A DNA stretch of 64,000 bases from Macrostomum hystrix (lineage: Eukaryota > Platyhelminthes > Macrostomidae): contig CATNEN010000034.1 of the NCBI GenBank assembly GCA_950097015.1, positions 6,032,501 to 6,096,500 of the forward strand, in the 5' to 3' direction. Positions 1 through 13,721 of the stretch are shown piece by piece. The notes beneath the pieces are model-generated. The model was not told the DNA's origin, did not search any database, and worked only from the letters and a program-made list of their open reading frames with translations. A program made the position numbers and the translations under genes. Position 1 is the first letter of the stretch, and each line of letters starts with the position of its first letter.

Positions 1-1047
1 CTGTCTCTCTCTCTGTACCACTGAAGCTGTCTCTCTCTCTGTACCACTGAAGCTGTCTCTCTCTGTACCACTGAAGCTGTCTCTCTCTCTGTACCACTGA
101 AGCTGTCTCTCTCTGTACCACTAAAGCTGTCTCTCTCTGTACCACTGAAGCTGTCTCTCTCTCTGTACCACTGAAGCTGTCTCTCTCTCTGTACCACTGA
201 AGCTGTCTCTCTCTCTGTACCACTGAAGCTGTCTCTCTCTCTGTACCACTGAAGCTGTCTCTCTCTCTGTACCACTGAAGCTGTCTCTCTCTCTGTACCA
301 CTAAAGCTGTCTCTCTCTGTACCACTGAAGCTGTCTCTCTCTCTGTACCACTGAAGCTGTCTCTCTCTCTGTACCACTGAAGCTGTCTCTCTGTGTACCA
401 CTGAAGCTGTCTCTCTATGTACCACTGAAGCTGTCTCTCTCTCTGTACCACTGAAGCTGTCTCTCTCTGTACCACTAAAGCTGTCTCTCTCTGTACCACT
501 GAAGCTGTCTCTCTCTCTGTACCACTGAAGCTGTCTCTCTCTCTGTACCACTGAAGCTGTCTCTCTCTCTGTACCACTGAAGCTGTCTCTCTCTCTGTAC
601 CACTGAAGCTGTCTCTCTCTCTGTACCACTGAAGCTGTCTCTCTCTCTGTACCACTGAAGCTGTCTCTCTCTCTGTACCACTGAAGCTGTCTCTCTCTGT
701 ACCACTAAAGCTGTCTCTCTCTGTACCACTGAAGCTGTCTCTCTCTCTGTACCACTGAAGCTGTCTCTCTCTCTGTACCACTGAAGCTGTCTCTCTCTCT
801 GTACCACTGAAGCTGTCTCTCTCTCTGTACCACTGAAGCTGTCTCTCTCTCTGTACCACTGAAGCTGTCTCTCTCTCTGTACCACTAAAGCTGTCTCTCT
901 CTGTACCACTGAAGCTGTCTCTCTCTCTGTACCACTGAAGCTGTCTCTCTCTCTGTACCACTGAAGCTGTCTCTCTGTGTACCACTGAAGCTGTCTCTCT
1001 ATGTACCACTGTGTACCACTAAGTAACTATGTACTGTGTACCACTGA
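1..1047. repeat. Minisatellite, 24/26-bp pyrimidine-rich unit
   Basis: About 40 head-to-tail copies of a unit reading CTGTCTCTCTCTGTACCACT plus GAAG. Unit length alternates between 24 and 26 bp through gain or loss of one CT step, so a microsatellite (CT)n is nested inside the minisatellite. The array starts at the window edge, so its true left end is unseen. It degenerates after about 1,010. The minus-strand open frame through it is a product of the repeat, not a gene. Confidence 0.97.
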
Positions 1048-1711
1048 AGCTGTCTCACTGTCCGCCCCGCTCCAAGCTTGTCAGATTATTTCTCCTGTCA
1101 CTCGTAGAGTCAATTTTTACTTTTGATTTCAATTAAGAAGCGGACACGACCGAGATTCTAGCCAGCCCTAGCTGAAGCAGAATCGGCTGGCCAACTAGTG
1201 TATTGTATCGCGTCTTCCTTGTGGCTTTTTTTAACAGTCCAAGTAACCTTCACCCCGTTGAAACTCGAGGTGTCGAAATTTCTTTTCTAAACTTATTTTG
1301 CTTTTCTCTCCGGTAAGAAAAAGAATTAGTTTCGTTCCCTCGGCTTCTTATAGTGTTTCACCGTAATCGTCCAAGCTCTGTGCACATTTTATCGTGTGTT
1401 TTTTGTCGCAACTAAAACTACCTTAATAGCGCATGTGACTATGCAGCAATGCAACCTACACTCGCATGTTGAGCGTACACATTTCCTCTAGGGAAATCAG
1501 CCAGGTCATTGTGCACACAGCTCTAAAAATAACAGGCGAACCGACTGCCCAGTGTTAAAAGTACAATTCATTTTAAAGTATACGAGCGAATGGTTAACCG
1601 AAAGTGCTAATATGTTTTTCCTAAGAGTATTATTAAATTTCTTGCTACATTTTTGTGCCCATGTCCGGAAAAAAATGAAACAGTTCAGCAGTTCACAGAT
1701 GATAGGCGACA
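1048..1711. other. Unique spacer, no gene seen
   Basis: Non-repetitive, moderately AT-rich sequence between two tandem arrays. I see no open frame with protein-like composition, no tRNA-like fold and no clear inverted repeat. Confidence 0.5.
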
Positions 1712-2347
1712 GGTGATAGAGTGACTCACACACAGCTGATAGAGTGACTCACACACAGGTGATAGAGTGACTCACACACAGCTGATAGAGTGACTCACAC
1801 ACAGGTGATAGAGTGACTCACACACAGCTGATAGAGTGACTCACACACAGGTGATAGAGTGACTCACACACAGCTGATAGAGTGACTCACACACAGCTGA
1901 TAGAGTGACTCACACACAGCTGATAGAGTGACTCACACACAGCTGATAGAGTGACTCACACACAGGTGATAGAGTGACTCACACACAGCTGATAGAGTGA
2001 CTCACACACAGGTGATAGAGTGACTCACACACAGCGGAAAGAGTGACACACGCACAGGTGATAGAGTGACTCACACACAGCTGAAAGAGTGACTCACACA
2101 GCTGAAAGAGTGACACACACAGCTGAAAGAGTGACACACACAGCTGAAAGAGTGACTTACACACAGGTGATAGAGTGACACACGCAACTGAAAGAGTGAC
2201 ACACACAACTGAAAGAGGGACACACGCAACTGAAAGAGTGACACACGCAACTGAAAGAGTGACACACGCAACTGAAAGAGTGACACACGCAACTGAAAGA
2301 GTGACACACGCAGTTAAAAGAGTGACACACGCAGTTAAAAGAGTGAA
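1712..2347. repeat. Minisatellite, 23-bp unit decaying to 18-21 bp
   Basis: The left part is a regular array of TGATAGAGTGACTCACACAC plus AGC or AGG. From about 2,030 the unit loses bases and becomes CTGAAAGAGTGACACACGCA-like. The change of unit length along one array records successive deletions spread by local duplication. Open frames on both strands here are repeat artefacts. Confidence 0.95.
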
Positions 2348-3260
2348 GCACGAGCCGAGGTTAATAGGATGCTAAGACGCCAAAAGTATTTTTAGTCTAG
2401 TCCAGATGGGTTTTAGTAAGCAAACAATATCTGGTTTTCGGGTGCGCATTGGATCAGGGATTTCATAAGTTCTTCGTTCTTATTGCAATCGTGAGCAGTT
2501 CGCATCGCAATCTTTCACATCCCGTTAAGCCCAAGCCTTCCAAACCCTAGCAGCGGTGAGTTCGCGTCCCTGTTCCCTCCCCCTCCCCTTGACCCTATGC
2601 GGTCCCGATCCTCCAGTCCGAATAGATCCCCTTTCGGGTGGAGGATAAGTCAACAGCAGCGTGGAGGGGAAGGTTAAAAAAAATAAGGTAAAAATAGATT
2701 GCACTGGAGTCCCATCTAAGCGGCAAAAGCCATTTTCTCTTTCTGGGGCTGCATCTCAAGCAAGCGTCTCTCCCGCCTGCTTTGCTTCCAGTCTGCTTTT
2801 TGAGAGAACGCCTGGAGAGACAGGGGCCAGGCGGGGCCTAGGCGGCGGCTGAACTGGGAAATCAATAAGCTGAGGCTTCCCATCTGCGATACCCATCCCA
2901 GCCCCCAGCTTCCTGCCTGATCCTCATCCAAGCTTCGACAATCCGCTACCTTACCTTACTACCTTACGCTACCTTAGAATCTGGAAAAGTGACTCGGCTC
3001 TCGTACCCCGGCGCATTGAGAAAGGCTTGAAAATCTTCCGGGAATAACACCTTGAGAATTAGCTTCATTGGCGGAATAGTACCTCTTCCTTTTTAGAATA
3101 CACGGCCGGCTCAACTGATTGTACTGGCTGGCTGTGACAAGACAAGACTGTCATATTGTCTGTGGCGCCTGAGATTATATCATACTTTTAGGCATAATGA
3201 GCTACAATAAAGCATAATGACAAAATGTCAAAGGTCCGAATGAAATTCGCGGAGAACAGC
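2348..3260. other. Spacer with a GC-rich segment, no confident gene
   Basis: Unique sequence. Roughly 2,490-2,960 is clearly GC-richer than its surroundings and contains a donor-like CAGCGGTGAGTT near 2,552, so it could be a promoter or non-coding first exon. No coding exon could be tied to it. A short CTACCTTA-type repeat lies at about 2,947-2,980. Confidence 0.35.
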
Positions 3261-3545
3261 GACAAAATCTTAAGGGGAGAGACAAAATCTCAGGGGTAGA
3301 CACAAAATCTCAAGGAACAGACACAAAATCTCAGAGAGAAGACACAAAATCTCAGAGAGAAGGCACAAAATCTCAGGGGTTAGAGACAAAATCTCAGAGG
3401 GTAGAGACAAAATCTCAGGGGGTAGAGACAAAATCTCAGAGGGTAGAGACAAAATCTCATGGGTAGACACAAAATCTCAGGGGGTAGGCACAAAATCCCA
3501 GGGTAGGCACAAAATCTCAGGGAGCAGACACAAAATCTCAGAGGA
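3261..3545. repeat. Minisatellite, about 20-22-bp unit
   Basis: About 13 imperfect copies of a unit built on GACAAAATCTCAGGGGTAGA. The spacer between ACAAAATCTCA cores varies in length and purine content. Confidence 0.9.
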
Positions 3546-3922
3546 TACTGACAAAACTATGGAGAGCAGAGATAAAGGGACAAAGAAAATGACAGAAAAC
3601 ACAGACAAAAAAATACAGACGGTACACTTCAATTGATCTAGGACGCAGGAAAACAGCGGAAGAATACTTAGAAAACTCGGGCAATTACCTGCTAGTTGAA
3701 AGAATGGGATTGTTGACGAAAAGAAAGACTACGATTGGCTGTAAATCTTCTGTTGAATTCCCCGGCAAACCGGTTGATCAGGCCTGATGACTCAGTGTTT
3801 ACGAGGCTGTGTCAACAATCGCCTGAAAGCACCTGCGGGTGGGGCCGGTCACGCCTTCTACTCTTTATCTCTGAACTGATAATAAGTCTTAACGCTCTAC
3901 TAAACCAGTTCTTTATCTGTCC
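3546..3922. other. Unique spacer, no gene seen
   Basis: Non-repetitive sequence between the 20-22-bp and 14-bp arrays. No supported feature. Confidence 0.4.
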
Positions 3923-4567
3923 AAATCTACCTACCAAACTCTACCTACCAAACTCTATCTACCAAACTCTATCTACCAAACTCTATCTACCAAACTCTAT
4001 CTACCAAACTCAATCTACCAAACTCTATCTACCAAACTCTACCTACCAAACTCTACCTTCAGAACTCTATCTACCAAACTCTACCTACAGAACTCTATCT
4101 ACTAAACTCTACCCACAGAACTCAATCTACTAAACTCTACCCACAGAACTCAATCTACTAAACTCTACCTACCAAACTCTACCTTCAGAACTCTATCTAC
4201 CAAACTCAATCTACCGAACTCTACCTTCAGAACTCTATCTACCAAACTCAATCTACCAAACTCTACCTTCAGAACTCTATCTACCAAACTCAATCTACCA
4301 AACTCTATCTACCAAACTCTACCTACCAAACTCTACCTTCAGAACTCTATCTACCAAACTCTACCTACAGAACTCTATCTACTAAACTCTATCCACAGAA
4401 CTCAATCTACTAAACTCTACCCACAGAACTCAATCTACTAAACTCTACCTACCAAACTCTACCTTCAGAACTCTATCTACCAAACTCAATCTACCAAACT
4501 CTACCTTCAGAACTCTATCTACCAAACTCAATCTACCAAACTCTACCTTCAGAACTCTATCTACCAG
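3923..4567. repeat. Minisatellite, 14-bp unit with higher-order pattern
   Basis: Tandem copies of the 14-mer ACTCTATCTACCAA with variants CTACCTACCAA, CCTTCAGA and CCCACAGA. The order of variants repeats (compare 4,030-4,160 with 4,330-4,460), showing that blocks of several units were duplicated together. Confidence 0.93.
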
Positions 4568-5177
4568 ACTTTCTTCAAAGTTGTACATTCCAGGCTCTAT
4601 CAAACTCATCTACAATATTTATCTTTAGGAATACCTGCCTGACACTAACTCACTATCTTATCGCCTGACAAGCAGTGAAGTAAAAATTTGACCGGAAACC
4701 AGGTCACGGCGAAATCTAGTTTGACAAAACATTGGCTGTCAGAATTTTTTTAATGAAATATGAATTTAATTTTCTCTGTTTTTTTCATCCCTTTCTCGTC
4801 GCCCAACCTTTCTTGTTTTGTTCCTTCCTGATCAGTACTCACCTGTGTCAGAAACAGGGCGTGACTCATTATACACGGTTCTGGGCATCTTGAGTGCAAA
4901 TTAATTTGGTAAGGCTAAACTCATAACCTGAAAGTACACCATACCGACGGATCTGGACTTAGCGACCAAAATCCTTCTAGCTTTATTATCTTGCTAACCC
5001 AACTTCTTAGCCGTTAGCTGTTAAATCTATCAAAACAGCCTCCTTATCTAGTATAGTGTACTTTTATATCGTACGGTCACGCAGGGTGCTTATCTTGACA
5101 ACCATGGCTCAAGAAAGCGAGAGATATATTGGCTCTTGGGTGGGGTTGGTAAAGCTTGGGAAACTACGGAAATTAGG
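4568..5177. other. Unique spacer, no gene seen
   Basis: AT-rich non-repetitive sequence. I found no convincing gene, RNA or transposon signal. Confidence 0.4.
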
Positions 5178-5812
5178 GTTTGGGTGGGTGGATACTGAAG
5201 ATGGGGTTTTGGGTGGGTGGATACTGAAGATGGGGTTTTGGGGTGGGTGGATACTGAAGATGGGGTTTGGGTGGGTGGATACTGAAGATGGGGTTTGGGG
5301 TGGGTGGATACTGAAGATGGGGTTTGGGGTGGGTGGATACTGAAGATGGGGTTTTGGGGTGGGTGGACACTAAAGATGGGGTTTGAGGTGGGTGGACACT
5401 GAAGATGGGGTTTTGGGGTGGGTGGACACTAAAGATGGGGTTTGAGGTGGGTGGACATTGAAGATGGGGTTTTGGGGTGGGTGGATACTGAAGATGGGGT
5501 TTTGGGGTGGGTGGATACTAAAGATGGGGTTTGAGGTGGGTGGACACTGAAGATGGGGTTTGGGGTGGGTGGATACTAAAGATGGGGTTTGGGGTGGGTG
5601 GATACTGAAGATGGGGTTTGGGGTGGGTGGACACTGAAGATGGGGTTTGGGGTGGTTGGATGCTGAAGATGGGGTTTGGGGTGGGTGGACACTGAAGATG
5701 GGGTTTGGGGTGGTTGGATGCTGAAGATGGGGTTTTGGGGTGGGTGGACACTGAAGATGGGGATTTTGGGTGGGTGGACACTGAAGATGGGGTTTTTGGG
5801 TGGGTCGATTCA
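5178..5812. repeat. G-rich minisatellite, 29-31-bp unit
   Basis: About 21 copies of a unit reading GGATACTGAAGATGGGGTTT followed by a GGGGTGGGT block. The plus strand carries regular runs of three to four G per unit, so quadruplex formation is possible. Variants (ATACTGAAG, ACACTGAAG, ACACTAAAG, ATGCTGAAG) are interspersed. Confidence 0.95.
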
Positions 5813-6171
5813 GTAGATAATGAATGCGGTGCTGAATGAAGCGGAATATTATTATAATGAAATTATTTCTCTATAGGTTGTCAGGCTGGTACATATAAAA
5901 ATGTTTAATCTCTATATTAATTCTACAAAAACTCTCTGTGAGTCGACAACGAGGTTCGGAAATTCCCGAATCTCCTAAATGAAAATGAAATTCTTCCTGT
6001 TTTGACTGTCTGGCAGCTCTGCGTCCGAAGCCTTGGAAAAAGCAGAGCATTGCAGCTAGTCGAGATGAAGTTCTAGGTTGAACAGCGAATGCTTGATTGA
6101 CGCCTGAAAGGCTGCCGCATTCCTAAAATGATTTTTCATCATTTTAATGGACTGTGAGCGGCTCTGTTGAG
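5813..6171. other. Unique spacer, no gene seen
   Basis: Non-repetitive sequence with no supported feature. Confidence 0.4.
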
Positions 6172-6625
6172 AGATTAGACAGAAATTAGGAGAGATTAGA
6201 CAGAAATTAAGAGAGATTAGACAGAAATTAGGAGCGATTAGACAGAAATTAGGAGATATTGGACGGAATTTAGAAGATATTGGACAGAAATTAGAAGATA
6301 TTAGACAAAAATTAGGAGAGATTAGACAGAAATTAGGAGAGATTAGACAGAAATTAGGAGAGATTAGACAGAAATTAGGAGCGATTAGACAGAAATTAGG
6401 AGATAATGGACAGAATTTAGAAGATATTGGACAGAAATTAGAAGATATTAGACAGAAATTAGGAGATATTGGACAGAAATTAGGAGATATTGGACAGAAT
6501 TTAGAAGATATTAGACAGAAATTAGAAGAGATTAGACAGAATTTAGGAGAGATTAGACAGAATTTAGGAGATATTGGACAGAAATTAGGAGAGATTAGAC
6601 AGAAATTAGAAAATATTCAGAGATA
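6172..6625. repeat. Minisatellite, 21-bp unit
   Basis: About 21 copies of GAGATTAGACAGAAATTAGG plus A, with GATATTGGACAG variants. Blocks of variants recur (6,205-6,300 resembles 6,370-6,460), pointing to multi-unit duplication. Confidence 0.94.
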
Positions 6626-7172
6626 GTTTGTCGGTCTATAAGCCTATGTGAGCCTGTGCTGCTACATCGCAAGCTCCAAGAGACTGACAGCATGAATATG
6701 ATTTTGTGACCCAGATTTGGTCGACATCCAATTTGACTGCTGAGAAGACCCTCAGTTCCGGCTGGCCGATTTCCAGGCTAAAATTTGAAGCAGAAAAATA
6801 ACGAAGATGAGCAATCATACTTTTTTAATAAAATTGTTACTAACAATGGAACAGACTGCTATTTAACTGTGATTCACTGTACTTTCATTAACGGACTAGC
6901 ATAGCACGCTAAGCTCAGACACACAATGTCGCCTTCAGGGAATTAATTAAGTCTTTCTAGGCGGCATTCCTTATTAGAGGCACGTGACGCCTCTGGCAGC
7001 AGCTGGTCGCGTCGATTTCATGATATTGACGCACCAGTACTAACTCAGCCAGCTCAATAGATCTGCTCAATGATTCTAGCCAGCACTTGCCAACCTCAGT
7101 CAACAGCACGAATACCTTGCTTAACTCTGTTGCCATTGCTCATCTCTGTATTCTGTATCCTTCTCTCTTACT
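6626..7172. other. Unique spacer, no gene seen
   Basis: Non-repetitive sequence between two arrays. Short open frames here lack protein-like features. Confidence 0.4.
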
Positions 7173-7640
7173 CTTCTTCTTCTTCCATCTCTCTTCTCCC
7201 TGTCTCTTCCATCTCTCTTCTCCCTGTCTCTTCCATCTCTCTTCTCCCTGTCTCTACCATCTCTCTTCTCCCTGTCTCTACCATCTCTCTTCTCCCTGTC
7301 TCTACCATCTCTCTTCTCCCTGTCTCTACCATCTCTCTTCTCCCTGTCTCTACCATCTCTCTTCTCCCTGTCTCTACCATCTCTCTTCTCCCTGTCTCTA
7401 CCATCTCTCTTCTCCCTGTCTCTTCCATCTCTCTTCTCCCTGTCTCTACCATCTCTCTGTTCTCAGTCTCTACCTTCTCTCTTCTCTCAGTCTCCCATCT
7501 CTCTTCTCTCTGCTCTCAGTCTCTCCCATCTCTCCTCTCTTCTCACAGTCTCACATCTGTCTTCTTACAGTCTCACATCTCTCTTCTCACAGTTTTCCCA
7601 TCTTTCTTCTGTCAGTCTTTCTCATCTCTTTTCCTATCTT
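7173..7640. repeat. Pyrimidine-rich minisatellite, 24-bp unit
   Basis: About 12 near-perfect copies of CTACCATCTCTCTTCTCCCT plus GTCT up to about 7,465, followed by a decayed CT-rich tail to about 7,640. The period is a multiple of three, which explains long open frames on both strands. Confidence 0.94.
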
Positions 7641-8547
7641 TTTGAGTTCCGGTTTCTCACGTAGCCCCTGACCCTCTATCGAATGTGGCCTGATTCCAAG
7701 TCCCGCAGAGAATGGCATACATAGTTCAACACTAGACTGGAAATAGTGGCAAAGTCCATACTATTTGGTATAAACCAATCCTTCCTAGCTGATGGAAATG
7801 AATAATTTAAGTCCACACCTTTGTCGCCATGACAGCTAGAGAAGACTTTATCATCTTTCTCACCCGTCCACTTTTTGTGACTGAATAATTTAAACTTTGC
7901 TTAATTATGCAGAGCGCCGGAGACTGGAAAAAATAAATGACAAAAAAGCAGCAACCGACCGATCAGTCATTTGTTGAATGACCCAGCAATACACAGCACT
8001 GCACACGTATGCTAGCTATAATGCCCTGGCACACAGAACTACTCGCAGATGTGAAAATTCCCTGCTACTGGAAGCAAAAGTTTTTCACTAGCAACCTTTC
8101 ATTGGACATTCGCCCTGGTGCCCAGTTGGAAATCTCATTAACTCTGACTGTATACTGACTGCTCAACTGCTCAACTGCTCAACTGCAGCCAGTATGCGAG
8201 AGCAACTCAACTCAACTCACTCACAATTGCTTCGCCTCGGGAAAAGAAGAAAAATTAGGACTCAAATTGACTCGGACACTCCGACCGACTGCCGGTGAGG
8301 CGACTGCAATAGAACCGCCACAGAATCTGGGACACTAGAGTTAATCCCAGCTGGGGAAATTTTGCCAGCTGGAGGTCAGTGATTATGGTAACGAACAGCT
8401 TCCACACCCTGGGGGTCAGTGGGAAGCAGCTAGCTCTACCTTACTTAGATTTCTTAGAAATATACAACTGGACTTTTGGAAGTTCTTTTCTGGCCTCCTT
8501 GATATTTGAGCACTCAATTAGTTTTATCTCCTCTCTTATCTCATTCT
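7641..8547. other. Unique spacer, no gene seen
   Basis: Unique sequence. A triple CTCAACTG repeat sits near 8,160. I see no coding exon with splice signals. Confidence 0.4.
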
Positions 8548-9345
8548 CCCATACTCTCCCCAGATCCCCATAATCTCCCATTCTATCCCCAGACCCCAAT
8601 AATCTCCCATTCTATCCCCAGACCCCAATAATCTCCCATTCCATCCCCAGATCCCCATAATCTCCCATTCTATCCCCAGACCCCAATAATCTCCCATTCC
8701 ATCCCCAGATCCCCATAATCTCCCATTCTATCCCCAGACCCCAATAATCTCCCATTCCATCCCCAGATCCCCATAATTTCTCATTCTATCCCCAGATCCC
8801 AATAGTCTCCCATTCTATCTTCATATCCCAATAATCTTCCATTCTCTTCCCAGATCCCCATAATCTCACACTCTCTTCCCAGATCCCCATAATCTCCCAC
8901 TCTCTTCCCAGATCCCCATAATCTCACACTCTCTTCCCAGATCCCCATAATCTCACACTCTCTTCCCAGATCCCCATAATCTCACACTCTCTTCCCAGAT
9001 CCCCATAATCTCCCACTCTCTTCCCAGATCCCCATAATCTCACACTCTCTTCCCAGATCCCCATAATCTCACACTCTCTTCCCAGATCCCCATAATCTCC
9101 CACTCTCTTCCCAGATCCCCATAATCTCACACTCTCTTCCCAGATCCCCATAATCTCACACTCTCTTCCCAGATCCCCATAATCTCCCACTCTCTTCCCA
9201 GATCCCAATAATCTTCCATTCTCTTCCCAGATCCCCATAATCTCCCACTCTCCACCCAGATCCCAATAATCTTCCATTCTCTTCCCAGATCCCGATAATC
9301 TCCCACTTTCTCACCAGGTCAAAATAATCTCCCATTCTCTACTTT
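8548..9345. repeat. Minisatellite, 29-bp unit
   Basis: About 27 copies. The left half is CCCATTCTATCCCCAGACCC plus CAATAATCT, the right half CACTCTCTTCCCAGATCCCC plus ATAATCTCA. The two sub-families occupy separate halves, which shows polarity in how the array was homogenised. Confidence 0.95.
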
Positions 9346-9883
9346 GATCCCAATATTATCTTCTTTTATTTTGTACTTTTTTATTTTTGTCTCAGTACGT
9401 CTTTCTAAAATTTGCAGGCCTGTTCTTGCATTTTTATGGTTATTAGTTTCACCAGGGTAGCCGTGCTAGTTTTTCTGGTACGCGAATGCAAAAGGCAATT
9501 GACAATAAAAGTACTTTGCCTTACAGTTGGCAGCAACTAAGAAATAGTAAAAAACTAGAAGCAGAGAAATCAGTGCGTCACCATTTATTGCCAATTTTCG
9601 CCAGGAAAGAATATAAAAGTTCATACTTTCTTTGTTAAGAAATCACAAATCTGTAGAGAATGAAGCGTTGGAAAAGTTTAGGAATGCGTAAATAAATACA
9701 AAACCCTTTGGTGTGATACAGCCCCACTACAATATTAGACAAAGCGCTACCTGATAATTACTGCTAGAGTGGATAGAGGTTGAGACAGCACATTCGTATA
9801 GAGGACTGTTGTGACAAGGGCTCCCACGCTTTTGCTAATGCTCGCGCCTTACTCAAACTTCTCAGAGAATCACATTCGGGTTG
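9346..9883. other. Unique region upstream of the PTB-like gene
   Basis: Non-repetitive sequence leading to the TATA box of the next gene. It probably contains the proximal promoter, but no specific factor site can be claimed from sequence alone. Confidence 0.4.
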
Positions 9884-9890
9884 TATATAG
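9884..9890 (+). promoter_or_regulatory. TATA box of the PTB-like gene
   Basis: TATATAG lies 51 bases before the ATG at 9,941. A start site about 30 bp downstream would give a 5' leader of only about 25-30 bases, without another exon. Confidence 0.5.
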
Positions 9891-9940
9891 GAGCAGAGGC
9901 TTAGAGTAGAATAGAAAACACTCACGAGCAAGCACAAGCA

Positions 9941-11258
<1,318 letters not shown>

Positions 11259-11302
11259 GTACATCCTTGAGTTTAATATAACCGGTGATTTTTTAGGCAC
11301 AG

Positions 11303-11452
11303 TCGAGACTCACATGAGTAGGGACTCTGTAGGTCAGGAGTTCGAATCTCATCCCAAACGGAAACAATTAACGTTATTCACCACTTGATTCCCAAGTGCT
11401 TCAATTTATCCAGCTGTAAAATTGGTTCCAGCGTTGGCTGGGTGTCGACTTT
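11303..11452 (+). mobile_element. Degraded tRNA-derived SINE copy
   Basis: A box-B-like GGAGTTCGAATCTC, then ATCCAGCTGTAAAATTGGTTCCAGC and GCTGGGTGTCGAC, follow the same order as the better copy at 53,690-53,990. The copy is diverged and truncated at both ends. Confidence 0.55.
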
Positions 11453-11502
11453 TACTACGTGAAAAGCATTTTTAGTAATTAACAGTTGGACTTCATCCGA
11501 CG

Positions 11503-13328
11503 TAGCAAGTAGGATGATGTCTAGCAAGTAGGATGATGTCTAGCAAGTAGGATGATGTCTAGCAAGTAGGATGATGTCTAGCAAGTAGGATGATGTCTAA
11601 CAAGTAGGATGATGTCTAACAAGTAGGATGATGTCTAACAAGTAGGATGATGTCTAGCAAGTAGGATGATGTCTAGCAAGTAGGATGATGTCTAACAAGT
11701 AGGATGATGTCTAGCAAGTAGGATGATGTCTAACCAGTAGGATGATGTCTAACAAGTAGGATGATGTCTAGCAAGTAGGATGATGTCTAGCAAGTAGGAT
11801 GATGTCTAACAAGTAGGATGATGTCTAACAAGTAGGATGATGTCTAGCAAGTAGGATGATGTCTAGCAAGTAGGATGATGTCTAACAAGTAGGATGATGT
11901 CTAGCAAGTAGGATGATGTCTAACCAGTAGGATGATGTCTAACAAGTAGGATGATGTCTAACAAGTACGATGATGTCTAGCAAGTAGGATAATGTCTAAC
12001 AAGTAGGGTGATGTCTAGCAAGTAGGAGAGTCTAGCAAGTAGGATGATGTCTAACAAGTAGGATGATGTCTAGCATGTAGGATGATGTCTAACAAGTAGG
12101 ATAATGTCTAACAAGTAGGATAATGTCTAACAAGTAGGATGATGTCTAACAAGTAGGATGATGTCTAACCAGTAGGATGATGTCTACCAAGTAGGATAAT
12201 GTCTAACAAGTAGGATAATGTCTAACAAGTAGGGTGATGTCTGACATGTAGGATAATGTCTAACAAGTAGGATAATGTCTGACATGTAGGATAATGTCTA
12301 ACAAGTACGATGATTTCTAACAAGTAGGATGATGTCTGACAAGTAGGATAATGTCTGACAAGTAGGATAATGTCTAACAAGTAGGATGATGTCTAGCAAG
12401 TAGGGTGATGTCTAACAAGTAGGATAATGTCTGACATGTAGGATGATGTCTAACAAGTAGGGTGATGTCTAACAAGTAGGGTGATGTCTAGCAAGTAGGA
12501 TAATGTCTAACAAGTAGGATAATGTCTAACAAGTAGGATAATGTCTGACATGTAGGATAATGTCTAACATGTAGGATAATGTCTAACAAGTAGGATAATG
12601 TCTAACAAGTAGGATAATGTCTGACATGTAGGATAATGTCTAACATGTAGGATAATGTCTAACAAGTAGGATGATGACTAACCAGTAGGATGATGTCTAA
12701 CAAGTAGGATGATGTCTAACCAGTAGGATGATGTCTAACCAGTAGGATGATGTCTAACAATAAAGATGATGTCTAACAAGTAGGATGATGTCTAACAAGT
12801 AGGATAATGTCTGACATGTAGGATGATGTCTAACAAGTAGGATAATGTCTGACATGTAGGATGATGTCTAACAAGTAGGGTGATGTCTAACAAGTAGGAT
12901 GATGTCTAACAAGTAGGGTGATGTCTAGCAAGTAGGATAATGTCTAACCAGTAGGATGATGTCTAACCAGTAGGATGATGTCTAACAATAAAAATGATGT
13001 CTAACAAGTAGGATGATGTCTAGCATGTAGGATAATGTCTAACAAGTAGGATGATGTCTAACATGTAGGATAATGTCTAACAAGTAGGATAATGTCTAAC
13101 AAGTAGGATGATGTCTAACCAGTAGGATGATGTCTAACCAGTAGGATAATGTCTAACAAGTAGGATGATGTCTAACAAGTAGGATGATGTCTAACAAGTA
13201 GGGTGATGTCTAACAAGTAGGGTGATGTCTAGCAAGTAGGATTATGTCTAACAAGTAGGGTGATGTCTAGCAAGTAGGATAATGTCTAACAAGTAGGATG
13301 ATGTCTAACAAGTAGGGTGATGTCTAAT
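11503..13328. repeat. Minisatellite, 19-bp unit
   Basis: About 95 copies of AAGTAGGATGATGTCTAAC. Single-base variants (AGC, ACC, GAC endings, ATAATG, GGGTG, ACATG) form recurring strings. The left 400 bp is the most homogeneous and the middle the most diverse. Confidence 0.97.
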
Positions 13329-13721
13329 AGCTACGGCAAGATCTATCTATCTCTTTGTGTAAGCTAAATTTTAAACGAAATTTCGACGCAAAGTTAGCGA
13401 ATAAGCAGTGCCTGTAAAATATAGCTTCAATAATTTCGGCGATTCAAATGACACCAAGACAAACATCGTTTTGGACTCAGTTGAACCGCCGGCATTCAAC
13501 ACGAGGATGCGATACGAGAAAAGAGAAATTGCGAGTAACTCAAGATACTAAGCCCATACTAGGCACGCATGACGATATGAGACATGGGATTATTGTGATG
13601 TCAATTCAAAAGGGTGTTTTGTTGCTGAGGCCAATATAAATCACGACATCGAATTGAATAGCAAAGGATCTGCTGTGCAATTATAATTGTGGCGTAAGTA
13701 TTTACCTGGCTTAAATATTCC
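13329..13721. other. Unique spacer, no gene seen
   Basis: A 63-codon open frame at 13,448-13,639 has no recognisable domain and no supporting signals, so I do not call a gene. Confidence 0.4.

Noticed and set aside
475-9277. Short open frames inside the arrays at 475-909, 1,979-2,375, 3,270-3,470, 5,056-5,781, 7,070-7,671 and 8,924-9,277
   Set aside because: All follow the repeat unit and stop soon after the array ends. They are by-products of tandem repetition.
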